A stretch of DNA of 64,000 nt, from NCBI RefSeq assembly GCF_017876595.1, contig NZ_JAGIOG010000001.1, forward strand, positions 496,001 through 560,000, given 5' to 3'. This DNA is from Aeromicrobium fastidiosum (GTDB lineage Bacteria; Actinomycetota; Actinomycetes; Propionibacteriales; Nocardioidaceae). Below, one piece after another: positions 17,641 through 25,988 of this stretch. The notes below the pieces were generated by a model. That model was not told where the DNA came from and did not search any database. It was given only the letters and a program-made list of their open reading frames with translations. The number at the start of each line of letters is the position of its first letter. Position 1 is the first letter of the stretch. The position numbers were made by a program, and so were the translations under genes.

Positions 17641-18402
17641 TCACGCCGTGCTCGCGCGCGGGGCGACGGGAAGGGAGTCGAACGGATTGGCTCGCAACGA
17701 GATGAACCGCTCTTGATGGACCCTCTCCCTCGGCAGCCCCAGCCGGCCCAGCGCTTCGGCCGCAACGTCCATGAAAGGTGGCGGTCCGCACACGAAGGCA
17801 TCGAACGAGGTCGATTCGATCGCCCAGGTCTCGACCGTCTCGATGGTCGGCGGACCCGTCTCGGAATCCAGCCAGTGCGAGATCGCGATCCGGTCGCGAT
17901 GGACGTGGGACAGCTCCGCCAGTGCGCGGTCGAACATGATGGAGTCACGATCGCGGTTGGCATATGCCATGACGATCCTGGAGCTCCCCTTCAGCAGGGC
18001 AGTCCTCAGGATCGACAGGATCGGCGTGATGCCGCTCCCGCCTGCAAGGAGCAGGAGGTCGGCGCCGAACGACGTCGGAGTGAAGGCCCCCATGGGAGGG
18101 AGGGTCCGGATCCGCTGGCCCGGGCGAAGGCTGTCGCAGATCCAGTTCGACGCGTAGCCACCGACGGTCCGTTTCACGCCGATGCTGATGGTGCCGCCGG
18201 GTTCAGCCGGACTGCTGCACAGGGAGTAGCAGCGTGCGACCTGCCCCCTCGTGTCACCCGGCACCTCCAGGGTCAGGAACTGCCCGGGGCGGTAGGTGAA
18301 GTCGCTCTCCGCACCCACCGGAATCGCGAACGTGACGCACACCGCGTCCGCCGTCTCGTCAGTGACGTCGACGACGTCAAGGTCGAACGATCGTACTGGC
18401 AT
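17641..18402 (-). CDS. Ferredoxin-reductase domain protein, KshB-like but lacking the C-terminal 2Fe-2S domain
   Basis: A 253-residue flavoprotein resembling the reductase of 3-ketosteroid 9-alpha-hydroxylase and related phenylacetyl-CoA-type reductases. The FAD motif RCYSLCSSP, the NADP motif LLLLAGGSGITPIL and VCGPPPFMD are in place. Relatives continue for about 90 residues with a plant-type 2Fe-2S domain; here the chain stops just after VHQERFISLRANPF and no Cys cluster follows. It must use a separate ferredoxin. The start at 18402 has GGGAGGAG 5 bases upstream. Last gene of the operon starting at 23543. Confidence 0.85.
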   Translation of the reverse strand: MPVRSFDLDVVDVTDETADAVCVTFAIPVGAESDFTYRPGQFLTLEVPGDTRGQVARCYSLCSSPAEPGGTISIGVKRTVGGYASNWICDSLRPGQRIRTLPPMGAFTPTSFGADLLLLAGGSGITPILSILRTALLKGSSRIVMAYANRDRDSIMFDRALAELSHVHRDRIAISHWLDSETGPPTIETVETWAIESTSFDAFVCGPPPFMDVAAEALGRLGLPRERVHQERFISLRANPFDSLPVAPRASTA

Positions 18403-18444
18403 CAGGACTCCTCCCATGAACCGTCAGGCGACCTACGTCGGCGC

Positions 18445-19071
18445 TCACCGCGGACGTGGCAGGTGCTTGTCGATGAAGATGGCCTCCGCGGTGACGCACA
18501 GCTCGCCGTCGGCGTGAAGCTCGCCGGTCGTGCGGATCTTGCGACCCTCGACCGTCTCCTGACGGGCGGTGATCACCAGCTCCACGAACAACGGTGCCGG
18601 TCGGTGGTACCGCACGGTCAGCGTCCCCGTCATCCCGGACACCCCGGCCCACTGGTTGGCGAAGTCCAACGCATGATCGAGCAACAGCGCCGATATCCCG
18701 CCGTGGATGACGCCGGGCGGGCCCTGATACGGCAGGCCCAGAGTGGTCCGGCTCTCCACGCTGCCGTCGTCGCGACCGAGGAAGCGCAGGGGTGGGGCGA
18801 GGGCGTTCTCCGATCCCACGACGGGGTCGTGCCGGGTGACGCCATCGCCGGCCCACATGTCGACCATGCGCTGCTGCAGCGTCGGTGCGTGACGCTCGAG
18901 CCGTTCGGCCACGGCCTCGAGCCGCGCAGCCACGTCGGACATGTCGAGGGCGGTACCGTCACCCGCCAGCAGGAGCGCCTCGACGACGCGACGCGCTGCC
19001 GCGACCGCCACGTCGAGGCCTTCACCACGGGGCTCGGCGGTCAGGACGACAGGCTCGCGCACTGAGCTCAC
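18445..19071 (-). CDS. PaaI-type hotdog-fold thioesterase
   Basis: A 208-residue protein whose C-terminal 120 residues form a hotdog domain (PPGVIHGGISALLLDHALDF, then GTLTVRYHRPAPLFVEL), the acyl-CoA thioesterase PaaI/4HBT pattern. The N-terminal 80 residues are an Ala-rich helical extension without a known domain. The start is the GTG at 19071, which overlaps the upstream stop (GTGA). It may release CoA from pathway intermediates or act as housekeeping in beta-oxidation. Confidence 0.85.
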   Translation of the reverse strand: MSSVREPVVLTAEPRGEGLDVAVAAARRVVEALLLAGDGTALDMSDVAARLEAVAERLERHAPTLQQRMVDMWAGDGVTRHDPVVGSENALAPPLRFLGRDDGSVESRTTLGLPYQGPPGVIHGGISALLLDHALDFANQWAGVSGMTGTLTVRYHRPAPLFVELVITARQETVEGRKIRTTGELHADGELCVTAEAIFIDKHLPRPR

Positions 19072-19946
19072 ACCCGCACCGTTGCCGTCGCGTGCGTCAG
19101 CACCGGGGTACCGGTCTCGTCGGCACGGGTGGACACCAACGTCAGCTCGTCGCCGCTGCGCCACACCGCCGTCGCGATCGTCTGCCCGGGCACCACTGTG
19201 CCGGCGAAGCGGACGTCCAGCGCGGTCAACCGGGAGGCATCGCCGTCGAGGACCTCGTCCACGAGAGCCTTCGCCACGATGCCGTACGAGGCGAGACCGT
19301 GCAGGATCGGACGGTCGAAGCCGGCCGCCGCGGCGAACTCCGGATCGACGTGGAGCGGGTTGAGATCGCCGTTGAGGCGGTACAGCAGCGCCTGCCCGGG
19401 ATCCGTCGTCGTCACCAAACGATGGTCAGGTGCCCGATCGGGCACGCCGGAGATCGGCACGGGACCCGGCTCTCCGCCGAATCCTCCCTCACCACGCGCC
19501 CAGATCTGCATCGTCGTGGTCCACAACGGTTCGCCGTCCGGAGCGGTGGCGTCACCTTGCAGCACGATCACCGCAGCCTTCTGCTTGTCCCAGACATCGG
19601 CCACCCGCGTCGAGACGGTGGCGGAGCCGGCAGGAGGGATCGGTCGGTGCACCGTCAGCTTCTGGCCTCCGTGGAGGATCCGGCGCAGGTCGATGTCGAT
19701 CCCCGGCAAACGCATGTCCGCTGGCGGCAGGTCGCCCACAGACGGCCCGCCCCCGGCGACCATCGCGAAGGTCGGCAGCACCTGGAGATCACGCTCGTAG
19801 GTCCAGCGCAGCTCCGGATCGACCTCGGCGTGCCGCCCAGCGCCGAGCGAGAGGTGGTAGAGCAGCACGTCGCGCCGGGTCCAGGCGATGGTTCGAACCT
19901 GCGGTTCAGCGGATCTGGCGGCGTTGGCGTCGATGGGCACGATCAA
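19068..19946 (-). CDS. MaoC-type (R)-specific enoyl-CoA hydratase, double hotdog
   Basis: A 292-residue hydratase-2 enzyme that adds water to an enoyl-CoA. The N-terminal hotdog is degenerate and the C-terminal one carries the catalytic signature YRLNGDLNPLHVDPEFA with FDRPILHGLASYG after it (Asp/His pair). Size and layout match the MaoC-like hydratases of actinobacterial steroid side-chain degradation. It lies 39 bases after the monooxygenase gene and overlaps the thioesterase gene. Confidence 0.9.
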   Translation of the reverse strand: MIVPIDANAARSAEPQVRTIAWTRRDVLLYHLSLGAGRHAEVDPELRWTYERDLQVLPTFAMVAGGGPSVGDLPPADMRLPGIDIDLRRILHGGQKLTVHRPIPPAGSATVSTRVADVWDKQKAAVIVLQGDATAPDGEPLWTTTMQIWARGEGGFGGEPGPVPISGVPDRAPDHRLVTTTDPGQALLYRLNGDLNPLHVDPEFAAAAGFDRPILHGLASYGIVAKALVDEVLDGDASRLTALDVRFAGTVVPGQTIATAVWRSGDELTLVSTRADETGTPVLTHATATVRV

Positions 19947-19985
19947 GCCTCCTCGGCCGTTGCGGCCGCTGTCCTGCAGACCACG

Positions 19986-21971
19986 TCACGCCCCCGTCGG
20001 CGTCGAACGCCCCGCGTCGGCCACCAGCTGGCCGGCGGTCGCCGGGGCGACGACGAAGTGCGCCGCATCGAACGTGCGAGTCCGTCGCCAGTACTCGAGG
20101 TAGGTCCAGGGGCTGCTCACCACCACACGCCCGGCTTCGTTGCGGTACCAGTTGGTCATTCCCTGGTGCGACCAGATGGTCTGCGCGAGAGCGGCGTCGA
20201 GCTCCTCGTTGTAGTCCTCGTACACGTCCTCGCGCACCTCGACGCTGGCGACGTCACCCGTGGCGAGCAGGGCGATCGCCTGCAGCACGTAGCGCATCTG
20301 GAACTCCGCCACCAGCACCGCGCTGCCGCCGTGCCCCGCGTTCGTGTTCGGCCCGTTGAGGATGAAGAGGTTCGGGAAGTCCGGGACCGTCATGCCCAAG
20401 AACGCACGAGCATCGTGGTGGCCCCACACGTCGGTCAGCGTCCGACCAGACGCACCGCGAATCGTCATCGGCCACAGGTACTGAAGAGCCTTGAACCCCG
20501 TGGCCCACACGAGGATGTCGACGGCGTGCTCCTCACCCGAGACGGTCGCGACTCCCCGTGGGGTGATGCGGGCGACCGGATCGGTGATGACGTGCACGTC
20601 GTCGCGGCGCAGCGCCTTGTACCACCCGTTGTCGAGCAACGGCCGCTTGCCGTACGGAGGATATTCGGGGATGCACACGCCGTGGAGATCTTCGCGATCG
20701 CCCAGCTGCTGCTTGATGTAGTCGGTCAGGAAGACGCGGTGACGCTCGTTCTGGGCGTTGATCGACACGTCCGGCTTGTCCCAGTCGGGATCGATCTGCA
20801 GGCTCGCGTGCAGACTGTCGCTGAAGTGCCAGAACGCGCGAGCCCGGTACCAGCGGGTGTACGCGGGGCACCGTGCCATGAGGTAGCGGATCGCGGGGGT
20901 CACGCCACGTCCGTAGTTGGGGTGCGGCACCACCCACTGCTTCGAGCGCTGGAAGATCAGCACGTCCTCGGCCTGACCGGCGATCGTGGGGACGAGCTGC
21001 ATCGCGCTCGCGCCTGTGCCGATGACACCGACCCGCTTGCCGACGTGGTCCACGTCGGGGCTCCACTCGGCCGTGTGCATCGACGGGCCCTCGAACGACT
21101 CCGCACCTTCCACCGAAGGAGTCTGAGGCCGGTTGAGCGTCCCCACCGCACTGACGAGCACGGGCGTCACCAGGGACGCCTCCTCACCCGTGTCGGTCTT
21201 CACGACGACCGACCACGTGGCGCTGCGGGAGTCGTAGTCGGCCTCGACGACCTCGTGCCCGAACTTGATGTGGCCGAGCAGGTCGTGCTCTTCGGCCAGG
21301 TCGGCGAGGTAGGCGTGCAGCTCGGGACGCTTGGCGAAGTAGCGGCTCCACCGCCCTCCGTCGGGCTCGAACGAGAAGGAATAGAGGTGGCTCGGGGTGT
21401 CGACACCCGCCCCCGGGTAGATGTTCTCGAGCCAGACCCCACCGAGGTCGGCGTTCTTCTCGATGATCGTGAACGGCACGTCCGCCTGCTTGAGCTTGAT
21501 CGCAAGACCGATCCCGAAGATGCCGGCACCGATGATGAGGACCGAGAAGCCCGGCCGCAAGGGGCTGGGAAGCTCGACGTCTCGTGAGATCTGCCCGATC
21601 TCCTCGGCCAGGAGGGCGCCGTAGGAGTCCGGCACCTCGTCGGCCAGCGAGAAGGCCAGCATGTCGGCGACCTCGGACGGATCGAGCCGGCGGCCCCACG
21701 AGGCGCTCTGCTCGGACGACACGATGGCGTGCAGGGCTGCCTCACGGACCTCTGCCTGGAGCGACTCCGACAGTCCGCCGGTGTCGTTGTCGTCCAGCGC
21801 CCTGCCCTTGGTGATCCGGTAGCGCTCGCCCAGCCACGAGGGGTCTTCGGTGAGCTGGGCGAGCACCAGCAGGAGGGTCGGGATGTTGGCTTCGCCGAGG
21901 GCCGCGCGCAGCTCCTCGAGATCGGACGCCGCCGCGCTCGTGGGCGGCGGGGTTTCGCGGGAGATGGTCAT
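19986..21971 (-). CDS. Baeyer-Villiger/flavin-containing monooxygenase, HAPMO-like
   Basis: A 661-residue FAD/NADPH monooxygenase that would insert oxygen next to a ketone. After an N-terminal extension of about 140 residues come the FAD motif IIGAGIFGIGLAIKL, the Baeyer-Villiger fingerprint FEGPSMHTAEW and the NADPH motif VGVIGTGASAMQ. The long N-terminal extension is shared with 4-hydroxyacetophenone monooxygenases. In this cluster it could convert a methyl- or cyclic ketone to an ester; the actual ketone is unknown. I took the ATG at 21971; the reading frame extends further but without homology. Confidence 0.9.
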   Translation of the reverse strand: MTISRETPPPTSAAASDLEELRAALGEANIPTLLLVLAQLTEDPSWLGERYRITKGRALDDNDTGGLSESLQAEVREAALHAIVSSEQSASWGRRLDPSEVADMLAFSLADEVPDSYGALLAEEIGQISRDVELPSPLRPGFSVLIIGAGIFGIGLAIKLKQADVPFTIIEKNADLGGVWLENIYPGAGVDTPSHLYSFSFEPDGGRWSRYFAKRPELHAYLADLAEEHDLLGHIKFGHEVVEADYDSRSATWSVVVKTDTGEEASLVTPVLVSAVGTLNRPQTPSVEGAESFEGPSMHTAEWSPDVDHVGKRVGVIGTGASAMQLVPTIAGQAEDVLIFQRSKQWVVPHPNYGRGVTPAIRYLMARCPAYTRWYRARAFWHFSDSLHASLQIDPDWDKPDVSINAQNERHRVFLTDYIKQQLGDREDLHGVCIPEYPPYGKRPLLDNGWYKALRRDDVHVITDPVARITPRGVATVSGEEHAVDILVWATGFKALQYLWPMTIRGASGRTLTDVWGHHDARAFLGMTVPDFPNLFILNGPNTNAGHGGSAVLVAEFQMRYVLQAIALLATGDVASVEVREDVYEDYNEELDAALAQTIWSHQGMTNWYRNEAGRVVVSSPWTYLEYWRRTRTFDAAHFVVAPATAGQLVADAGRSTPTGA

Positions 21972-22011
21972 GGTCGTCCTTGATGGTTGAAGGGCGCGGA
22001 GGGCGTCTGGC

Positions 22012-22779
22012 TCACTGCCCGCTCCAGACCGGAGCGCGCTTCTGCGCGAACGCCAGCGCTCCTTCGGCGGCGTCACGCGACGACCTGACGGCGTCGGTGA
22101 AGGGCACCTGGAGGTCGAACGCGTCCTCCAGCGACCAGTCCGGCGAGGCGGACACGAGTCGTTTGGCGGTCAGCACCGCCAGGGGCGCATTGGCAGCGAT
22201 GGAGACCGCCAGTGATCGCGCCACGTCGACCGCGGCACCGTCGTCGGCGATGCGATTGACCAGACCCGCCGCGGCGGCCTGCTCGGCCGTGATCGGGTCG
22301 CCCGTGAGGATCATCTCCATCGCGAGCGCCTGCGGCACACGCCGCGGGAGCCGCAGCACGCCGCCGGCAGCGGCGACGAGCCCGCGCTTGACCTCGGGCA
22401 GTCCCAGCTTGGCGCTGCGCGCAGCGACGATGAGGTCGCAGGAGAGCGCGAGCTCGAGACCGCCGCCCAGGGCATTGCCCTCGATCGCGGCGATGACCGG
22501 CTTCGCGGGGGGCTTGCGGACGAAGCCGAACGCACCCCGCTCGGCGTGGAGCGGGCGTTCGCCCGTCGCGCTGAACGCCTTGAGGTCCATCCCCGCGCTG
22601 AAGACGCCGCCGGCTCCCGTGAGGATGGCCACGACGACGTCCGGTCGGGCATCGACCTCGTCGACGGCCGCGGCGAGGGCGTCGGCGGTCGCCTTGTCGA
22701 TCGCGTTGCGAACAGCCGGACGATCGATCGTGATCGTCGCGATCCCGTCGCTCACCTCGAGCCGGATGGTGCCGCTCAT
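22012..22779 (-). CDS. Enoyl-CoA hydratase/isomerase (crotonase family)
   Basis: A 255-residue crotonase. The oxyanion-hole segments are [10 protein letters not shown] and [38 protein letters not shown] supplies the region of the catalytic acid. The final residues ([12 protein letters not shown]) are family-typical. The start at 22779 overlaps the SDR stop by 4 bases. It acts in the beta-oxidation part of the pathway; its stereochemistry is unknown. Confidence 0.92.
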   Translation of the reverse strand: MSGTIRLEVSDGIATITIDRPAVRNAIDKATADALAAAVDEVDARPDVVVAILTGAGGVFSAGMDLKAFSATGERPLHAERGAFGFVRKPPAKPVIAAIEGNALGGGLELALSCDLIVAARSAKLGLPEVKRGLVAAAGGVLRLPRRVPQALAMEMILTGDPITAEQAAAAGLVNRIADDGAAVDVARSLAVSIAANAPLAVLTAKRLVSASPDWSLEDAFDLQVPFTDAVRSSRDAAEGALAFAQKRAPVWSGQ

Positions 22780-23543
22780 CGAGGCGCCATCCGGATCGCG
22801 CCGTCGAGCCGGATCGTCTCGCCGTTGAGCATCCCGTTGTCGATGATCGACAGAGCCAGCTTCGCGTACTCCCCGGGCTCGCCCAGCCGGCTCGGGTGGG
22901 GCACCGCCTGTGCCAGGGAGTCCTTGACCTTGTCGGGAAGCCGGGAGAGCAGTGGCGTCTCGAAGGTTCCCGGTGCGATCGTGCACACCCGGATCTGCTT
23001 GCTGCCGAGGTCTCGCGCCGCGACGATCGTCATGCCGACGATGCCGGCCTTGGCCGAGGCGTACGGGATCTGGCCGATCTGTCCCTCGAAAGCGGCGACC
23101 GATGCCGTCAGGATGCAGACGCCGCGATCCCCGTCGATCGGATCGTTCTTGGCCATCCGGGTGGCGGCCAGTCGCAGCACGTTGAAGGTGCCGATCAGGT
23201 TGATCGTCACGACCTCGGTGTAGAGGTCGAGGTCGCCGGGGGTGCCATCTCGATTCACGAGGCGAACCGCCCCTCCCCTACCCGCACAGTGGACCAGCAC
23301 GCGCACGGGTGCGTGGGACTCAGCGTCGTCGAACACGGCCTCGACCTGCTCGACGTTGCGCACGTCCGCCGGGACGAAGCTCACCCGCTCGCCCATCGAC
23401 TCGGCGATCGCGAGCCCGTCAGACATCGGCAGATCCGCGATGGTGACGTGCAGGGCACCTGCCTCCAGCAAGCGGCTGACGGTGGCCAGCCCCAGGCCGG
23501 ACGCGCCGCCCGTGACGACGGCGGAGGAGGTTGACATATCCAT
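22776..23543 (-). CDS. SDR dehydrogenase, 3-hydroxyacyl-CoA dehydrogenase type
   Basis: A 255-residue short-chain dehydrogenase. The cofactor motif is [10 protein letters not shown] and an Asp follows the second strand (IADLP), so it prefers NAD. The active site includes YASAK and the family's NxxG-like loop is HCAGRGG. The sequence resembles type II 3-hydroxyacyl-CoA dehydrogenases (HSD10-like) that oxidise branched or steroid-like hydroxyacyl-CoAs. First gene of the operon running to 17641, preceded by a clear promoter with operator B. Confidence 0.9.
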   Translation of the reverse strand: MDMSTSSAVVTGGASGLGLATVSRLLEAGALHVTIADLPMSDGLAIAESMGERVSFVPADVRNVEQVEAVFDDAESHAPVRVLVHCAGRGGAVRLVNRDGTPGDLDLYTEVVTINLIGTFNVLRLAATRMAKNDPIDGDRGVCILTASVAAFEGQIGQIPYASAKAGIVGMTIVAARDLGSKQIRVCTIAPGTFETPLLSRLPDKVKDSLAQAVPHPSRLGEPGEYAKLALSIIDNGMLNGETIRLDGAIRMAPR

Positions 23544-23562
23544 GGAGCGAGCCTTCCGACAG

Positions 23563-23610
23563 TTTTGAGCTTTCGCGTCTCAATATAGAATAGCGAGCCT
23601 CGTCGGTCAA
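23563..23610 (-). promoter_or_regulatory. Promoter with regulon operator B (SDR-ECH-BVMO-MaoC operon)
   Basis: On the minus strand: -35 TTGACC at 23605-23610, 17-base spacer, -10 TATATT at 23582-23587, then the operator TTTTGAGCT-N5-GTCTCAATA at 23563-23585, which overlaps the -10 and covers the expected transcription start. This layout predicts repression by a TetR-type protein. Confidence 0.78.
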
Positions 23611-23674
23611 CGACTCCTGGCGAGAAGGGCAGGTCACCGGCCCTCCAGCCACCTTTTGCGCGACAGGACGTGCC

Positions 23675-23697
23675 TTGTGAGACTGCTTGACGGTAAA
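23675..23697 (+). promoter_or_regulatory. Weak operator-like site before the TetR gene
   Basis: TTGTGAGAC-N5-GACGGTAAA: the left half matches the regulon operator in 8 of 9 positions, the right half only about 5 of 9. It overlaps a TAAAAT -10-like sequence 45 bases before the TetR start. It could be an autoregulatory site, but the match is marginal. Confidence 0.35.
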
Positions 23698-23742
23698 ATG
23701 TCGCATTCGCACCGACCATCAGTCCGGCGACCGAGGAGTTTC

Positions 23743-24378
23743 ATGACGACCGAGCAGGCCAAGGCCTCCGACCCCAGACCCCGAGGACGTCCTCGGCTCG
23801 ACATCGACGACAACGACGTCGCCGACGCCGTGGCCGAGCTGATCGCCGAGCGCGGCGTCGAAGGCCTGACGTTCAACGACGCCGCGGAGAAGCTCTCCGT
23901 CTCGCGCGCCACCCTGTACCGCACCATCCCGACCAAGGAGCACCTCCTGGCCGTGCTGCTCGTTCGCAGCATGAACGAGATGAACGAGCTGGTCGCCGAT
24001 GCCCTGAAGCGGATCGACGACCCGGCCGAACAGCTGCTCGCCCTGGTGGAGCTGCAGATCGACGCCGCCATCCGGATGCGGCAGTACATGCCGCTGTTCT
24101 TCGGTCAGGGCGACATGCCCGCCGAGACGTACACCCGGTGGCAGGGCTGGGCGCGGGACTTCGAACAGGCATGGGTCGAAGTGGTGCGCAGGAACATGCA
24201 GGCCGGGACACTGGCAGACGGCGACCCGGTCATCACCGCGCGCCTGCTGCTCGGAGCCTGCCTATGGGTCTCGCGCTGGTACCGCCCCACCGATCGCTTC
24301 ACGGCGGAGCAGATCCGACAGTCGGCGCTCGACCTGGTCAACTCGATGGTGCCGCCGCGGGCCGCCGGCGAGGCGTGA
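23743..24378 (+). CDS. TetR-family transcriptional regulator
   Basis: A 211-residue TetR regulator. The HTH region is DVADAVAELIAERGVEGLTF, then AAEKLSVSRATLYRTIPTK; the C-terminal helical ligand domain (RMRQYMPLFFG, ARLLLGACLWVSRWY) is rich in aromatic residues, consistent with a hydrophobic or acyl-CoA ligand. The start at 23743 has GAGGAG 4 bases before it. It is divergent from the SDR-BVMO operon and converges with the thioesterase gene. It is one of two candidates for the protein that binds the recurring 23-bp operator. Confidence 0.93.
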   Translation: MTTEQAKASDPRPRGRPRLDIDDNDVADAVAELIAERGVEGLTFNDAAEKLSVSRATLYRTIPTKEHLLAVLLVRSMNEMNELVADALKRIDDPAEQLLALVELQIDAAIRMRQYMPLFFGQGDMPAETYTRWQGWARDFEQAWVEVVRRNMQAGTLADGDPVITARLLLGACLWVSRWYRPTDRFTAEQIRQSALDLVNSMVPPRAAGEA

Positions 24379-24388
24379 TCCAGGCGGC

Positions 24389-24877
24389 TCAGGCCGTCCG
24401 ACCGGTCCCGCCGCCCGACGCGTCCGTCATGCTCATGGTGCCGGTCGCGCTGGCGCAGTGCTTGCCGTCCTTGTCACGGACGACCACCTGGACGGTGCGG
24501 ATCGTCCGACCGCCGGGGATCACCGACGCCGTCAGCGTCAGCGGCGCGAACGCCGGCCGGTGGAAGTGCGTCTCCAGCACCGCGGTGACGGGCTGCCGGC
24601 CGGCCGGCGCCGTCCGTATCGCGGCGACGCCCATGGCCTGATCAGCCACGAGCGCGACGATGCCACCGTTGACCGCCCCGTTGGGATTGGGCGGGAAGTT
24701 GGCCTTGTCGAGCACGAAGTCCGCGCCGTCGGCGTCGATCCGCGTGCAGGTCAGACCCGAGGCCGCGAGCGTCGAGTAGCCATTGGCCCAGTCCAGCCAG
24801 CTCTGCTCCGCATCGTCCTGGCGCGGCAGCTGCTGGATGGCTTCTTGATTGTCTGCCGAGGTGGCGCTGTGCTGCAT
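24389..24877 (-). CDS. Hotdog-fold thioesterase (PaaI/4HBT type)
   Basis: A 162-residue single hotdog protein: NPNGAVNGGIVALVADQAM carries the family's N-GG helix and VLETHFHRPAFAPLTLTA the following strands. An AAGGAG ribosome-binding site lies 4 bases before the ATG at 24877. It is the last gene of the thiolase-ACAD-ACAD operon and likely hydrolyses acyl-CoA esters in it. Distinct from the thioesterase at 18445, which has an N-terminal extension. Confidence 0.87.
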   Translation of the reverse strand: MQHSATSADNQEAIQQLPRQDDAEQSWLDWANGYSTLAASGLTCTRIDADGADFVLDKANFPPNPNGAVNGGIVALVADQAMGVAAIRTAPAGRQPVTAVLETHFHRPAFAPLTLTASVIPGGRTIRTVQVVVRDKDGKHCASATGTMSMTDASGGGTGRTA

Positions 24878-24929
24878 GAGACTCCTTGACCTGTTCGACG
24901 TGACCTGTTCGAGTTGACGTGTTCGACGT

Positions 24930-25988
24930 CTACAAGCCCAGCGCGTCCGCCAGCACCAGGCGCGGGTCGCTCGAGGCGGCCGCGCTCTGGCGCACGAAGC
25001 GGGCATCGGCGTAGGCATGGGAGATCGGGTACTCGCGCATGTAGCCGTAGCCCCCGTGGAGCTGCAGTGACTGGTCGACTGCACGATCGAACGCCCGAGT
25101 GGCCTCCATCCGGGCAGTGGCCGCAGCGACTCCGGACAGCGTGCCGTCGGCCAGCTCGTCGAGACACCGCGTGACGAATCCCTGGACGACGCCGATCCTC
25201 GCGCCGACCTCGGCCAGGCGAAGACGCGTGTTCTCCAGAGAGGAGAGCGGCCGGCCGAAGACCTTGCGTTCGACGACGTAGGCGCGCCCCAGCTCGAGCG
25301 CATGACGCGCTCCGGCCGCGGACACGACCGCGGTCCACAGGTCGACATCGCGCCGTACCCGCTCGACCTCGGAGCCATCGACCGTCGCGGCAGGCACGGC
25401 CAGCCGGACATCACCGAGCCCGGCCTCCAACCCGCCGAGCGATGCCGAGCCGGCCGTCACCTCGACGGCGTCTCGCGCCACGAGGCTGACCCCGGCCTCG
25501 CCGTCCGGACCGGACTGCACGACCACGAAGAAGCCGGCGCCGGCCGCGCCCGGCACTCCCAGCCCTCGGTCCCCACCGTCGAGCAGCAACGGGATCAGCA
25601 GATCCTCGCCCGCCGCGACGCGGCGGATCGTCGTCGTTCGATGATCCCCCTCGGGCAGTCGGAGCACCGCCGGCACCGCCACCCCGCACTGGTGGGCCAG
25701 CACCACTGCCAGCCCGATGGCGCCGGCTGCCACGACCTCCTCGACCAGCACGGCCGTGAATCGCGGATCACCGGTACCGCTGCCCCCGAGGTCATCGGGG
25801 ACGTCCGTGCCGAGAAAGCCCTGGTCGCCGAGCGTCCGGAAGAGCTCAGCGGGCACGCGTCCCGCGGCACGCCATGCGTCGAGATGTGGCACCACATCGG
25901 CCCGGACGAGGCGACGGACCGACGCACGAAAGCTCTCGTGGTCCGCGCCATAGTGCGGAGGAGACGTCAGGCTCGTGTCGCCCGCCAT
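24930..25988 (-). CDS. Acyl-CoA dehydrogenase-like subunit, catalytic Glu apparently absent
   Basis: A 352-residue acyl-CoA dehydrogenase-fold protein. The N-terminal helical domain and C-terminal LHGGYGYMREYPISHAYADA are clear, but the central beta domain is compact. Where active enzymes have a Glu on the catalytic helix it has DLWTAVVSAAGA, and no YEG motif occurs near the C-terminus. The start shares one base with the stop of the next acyl-CoA dehydrogenase (TGATG). In steroid-degrading actinobacteria such adjacent pairs form alpha2beta2 enzymes with one inactive subunit; that is the likely role here. Confidence 0.85.
   Translation of the reverse strand: MAGDTSLTSPPHYGADHESFRASVRRLVRADVVPHLDAWRAAGRVPAELFRTLGDQGFLGTDVPDDLGGSGTGDPRFTAVLVEEVVAAGAIGLAVVLAHQCGVAVPAVLRLPEGDHRTTTIRRVAAGEDLLIPLLLDGGDRGLGVPGAAGAGFFVVVQSGPDGEAGVSLVARDAVEVTAGSASLGGLEAGLGDVRLAVPAATVDGSEVERVRRDVDLWTAVVSAAGARHALELGRAYVVERKVFGRPLSSLENTRLRLAEVGARIGVVQGFVTRCLDELADGTLSGVAAATARMEATRAFDRAVDQSLQLHGGYGYMREYPISHAYADARFVRQSAAASSDPRLVLADALGL

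Noticed and set aside
18885..21587. A 900-codon plus-strand frame over the hotdog, MaoC and Baeyer-Villiger genes
   Set aside because: It is antisense to clear homologues; no ribosome-binding site or family motif supports it.
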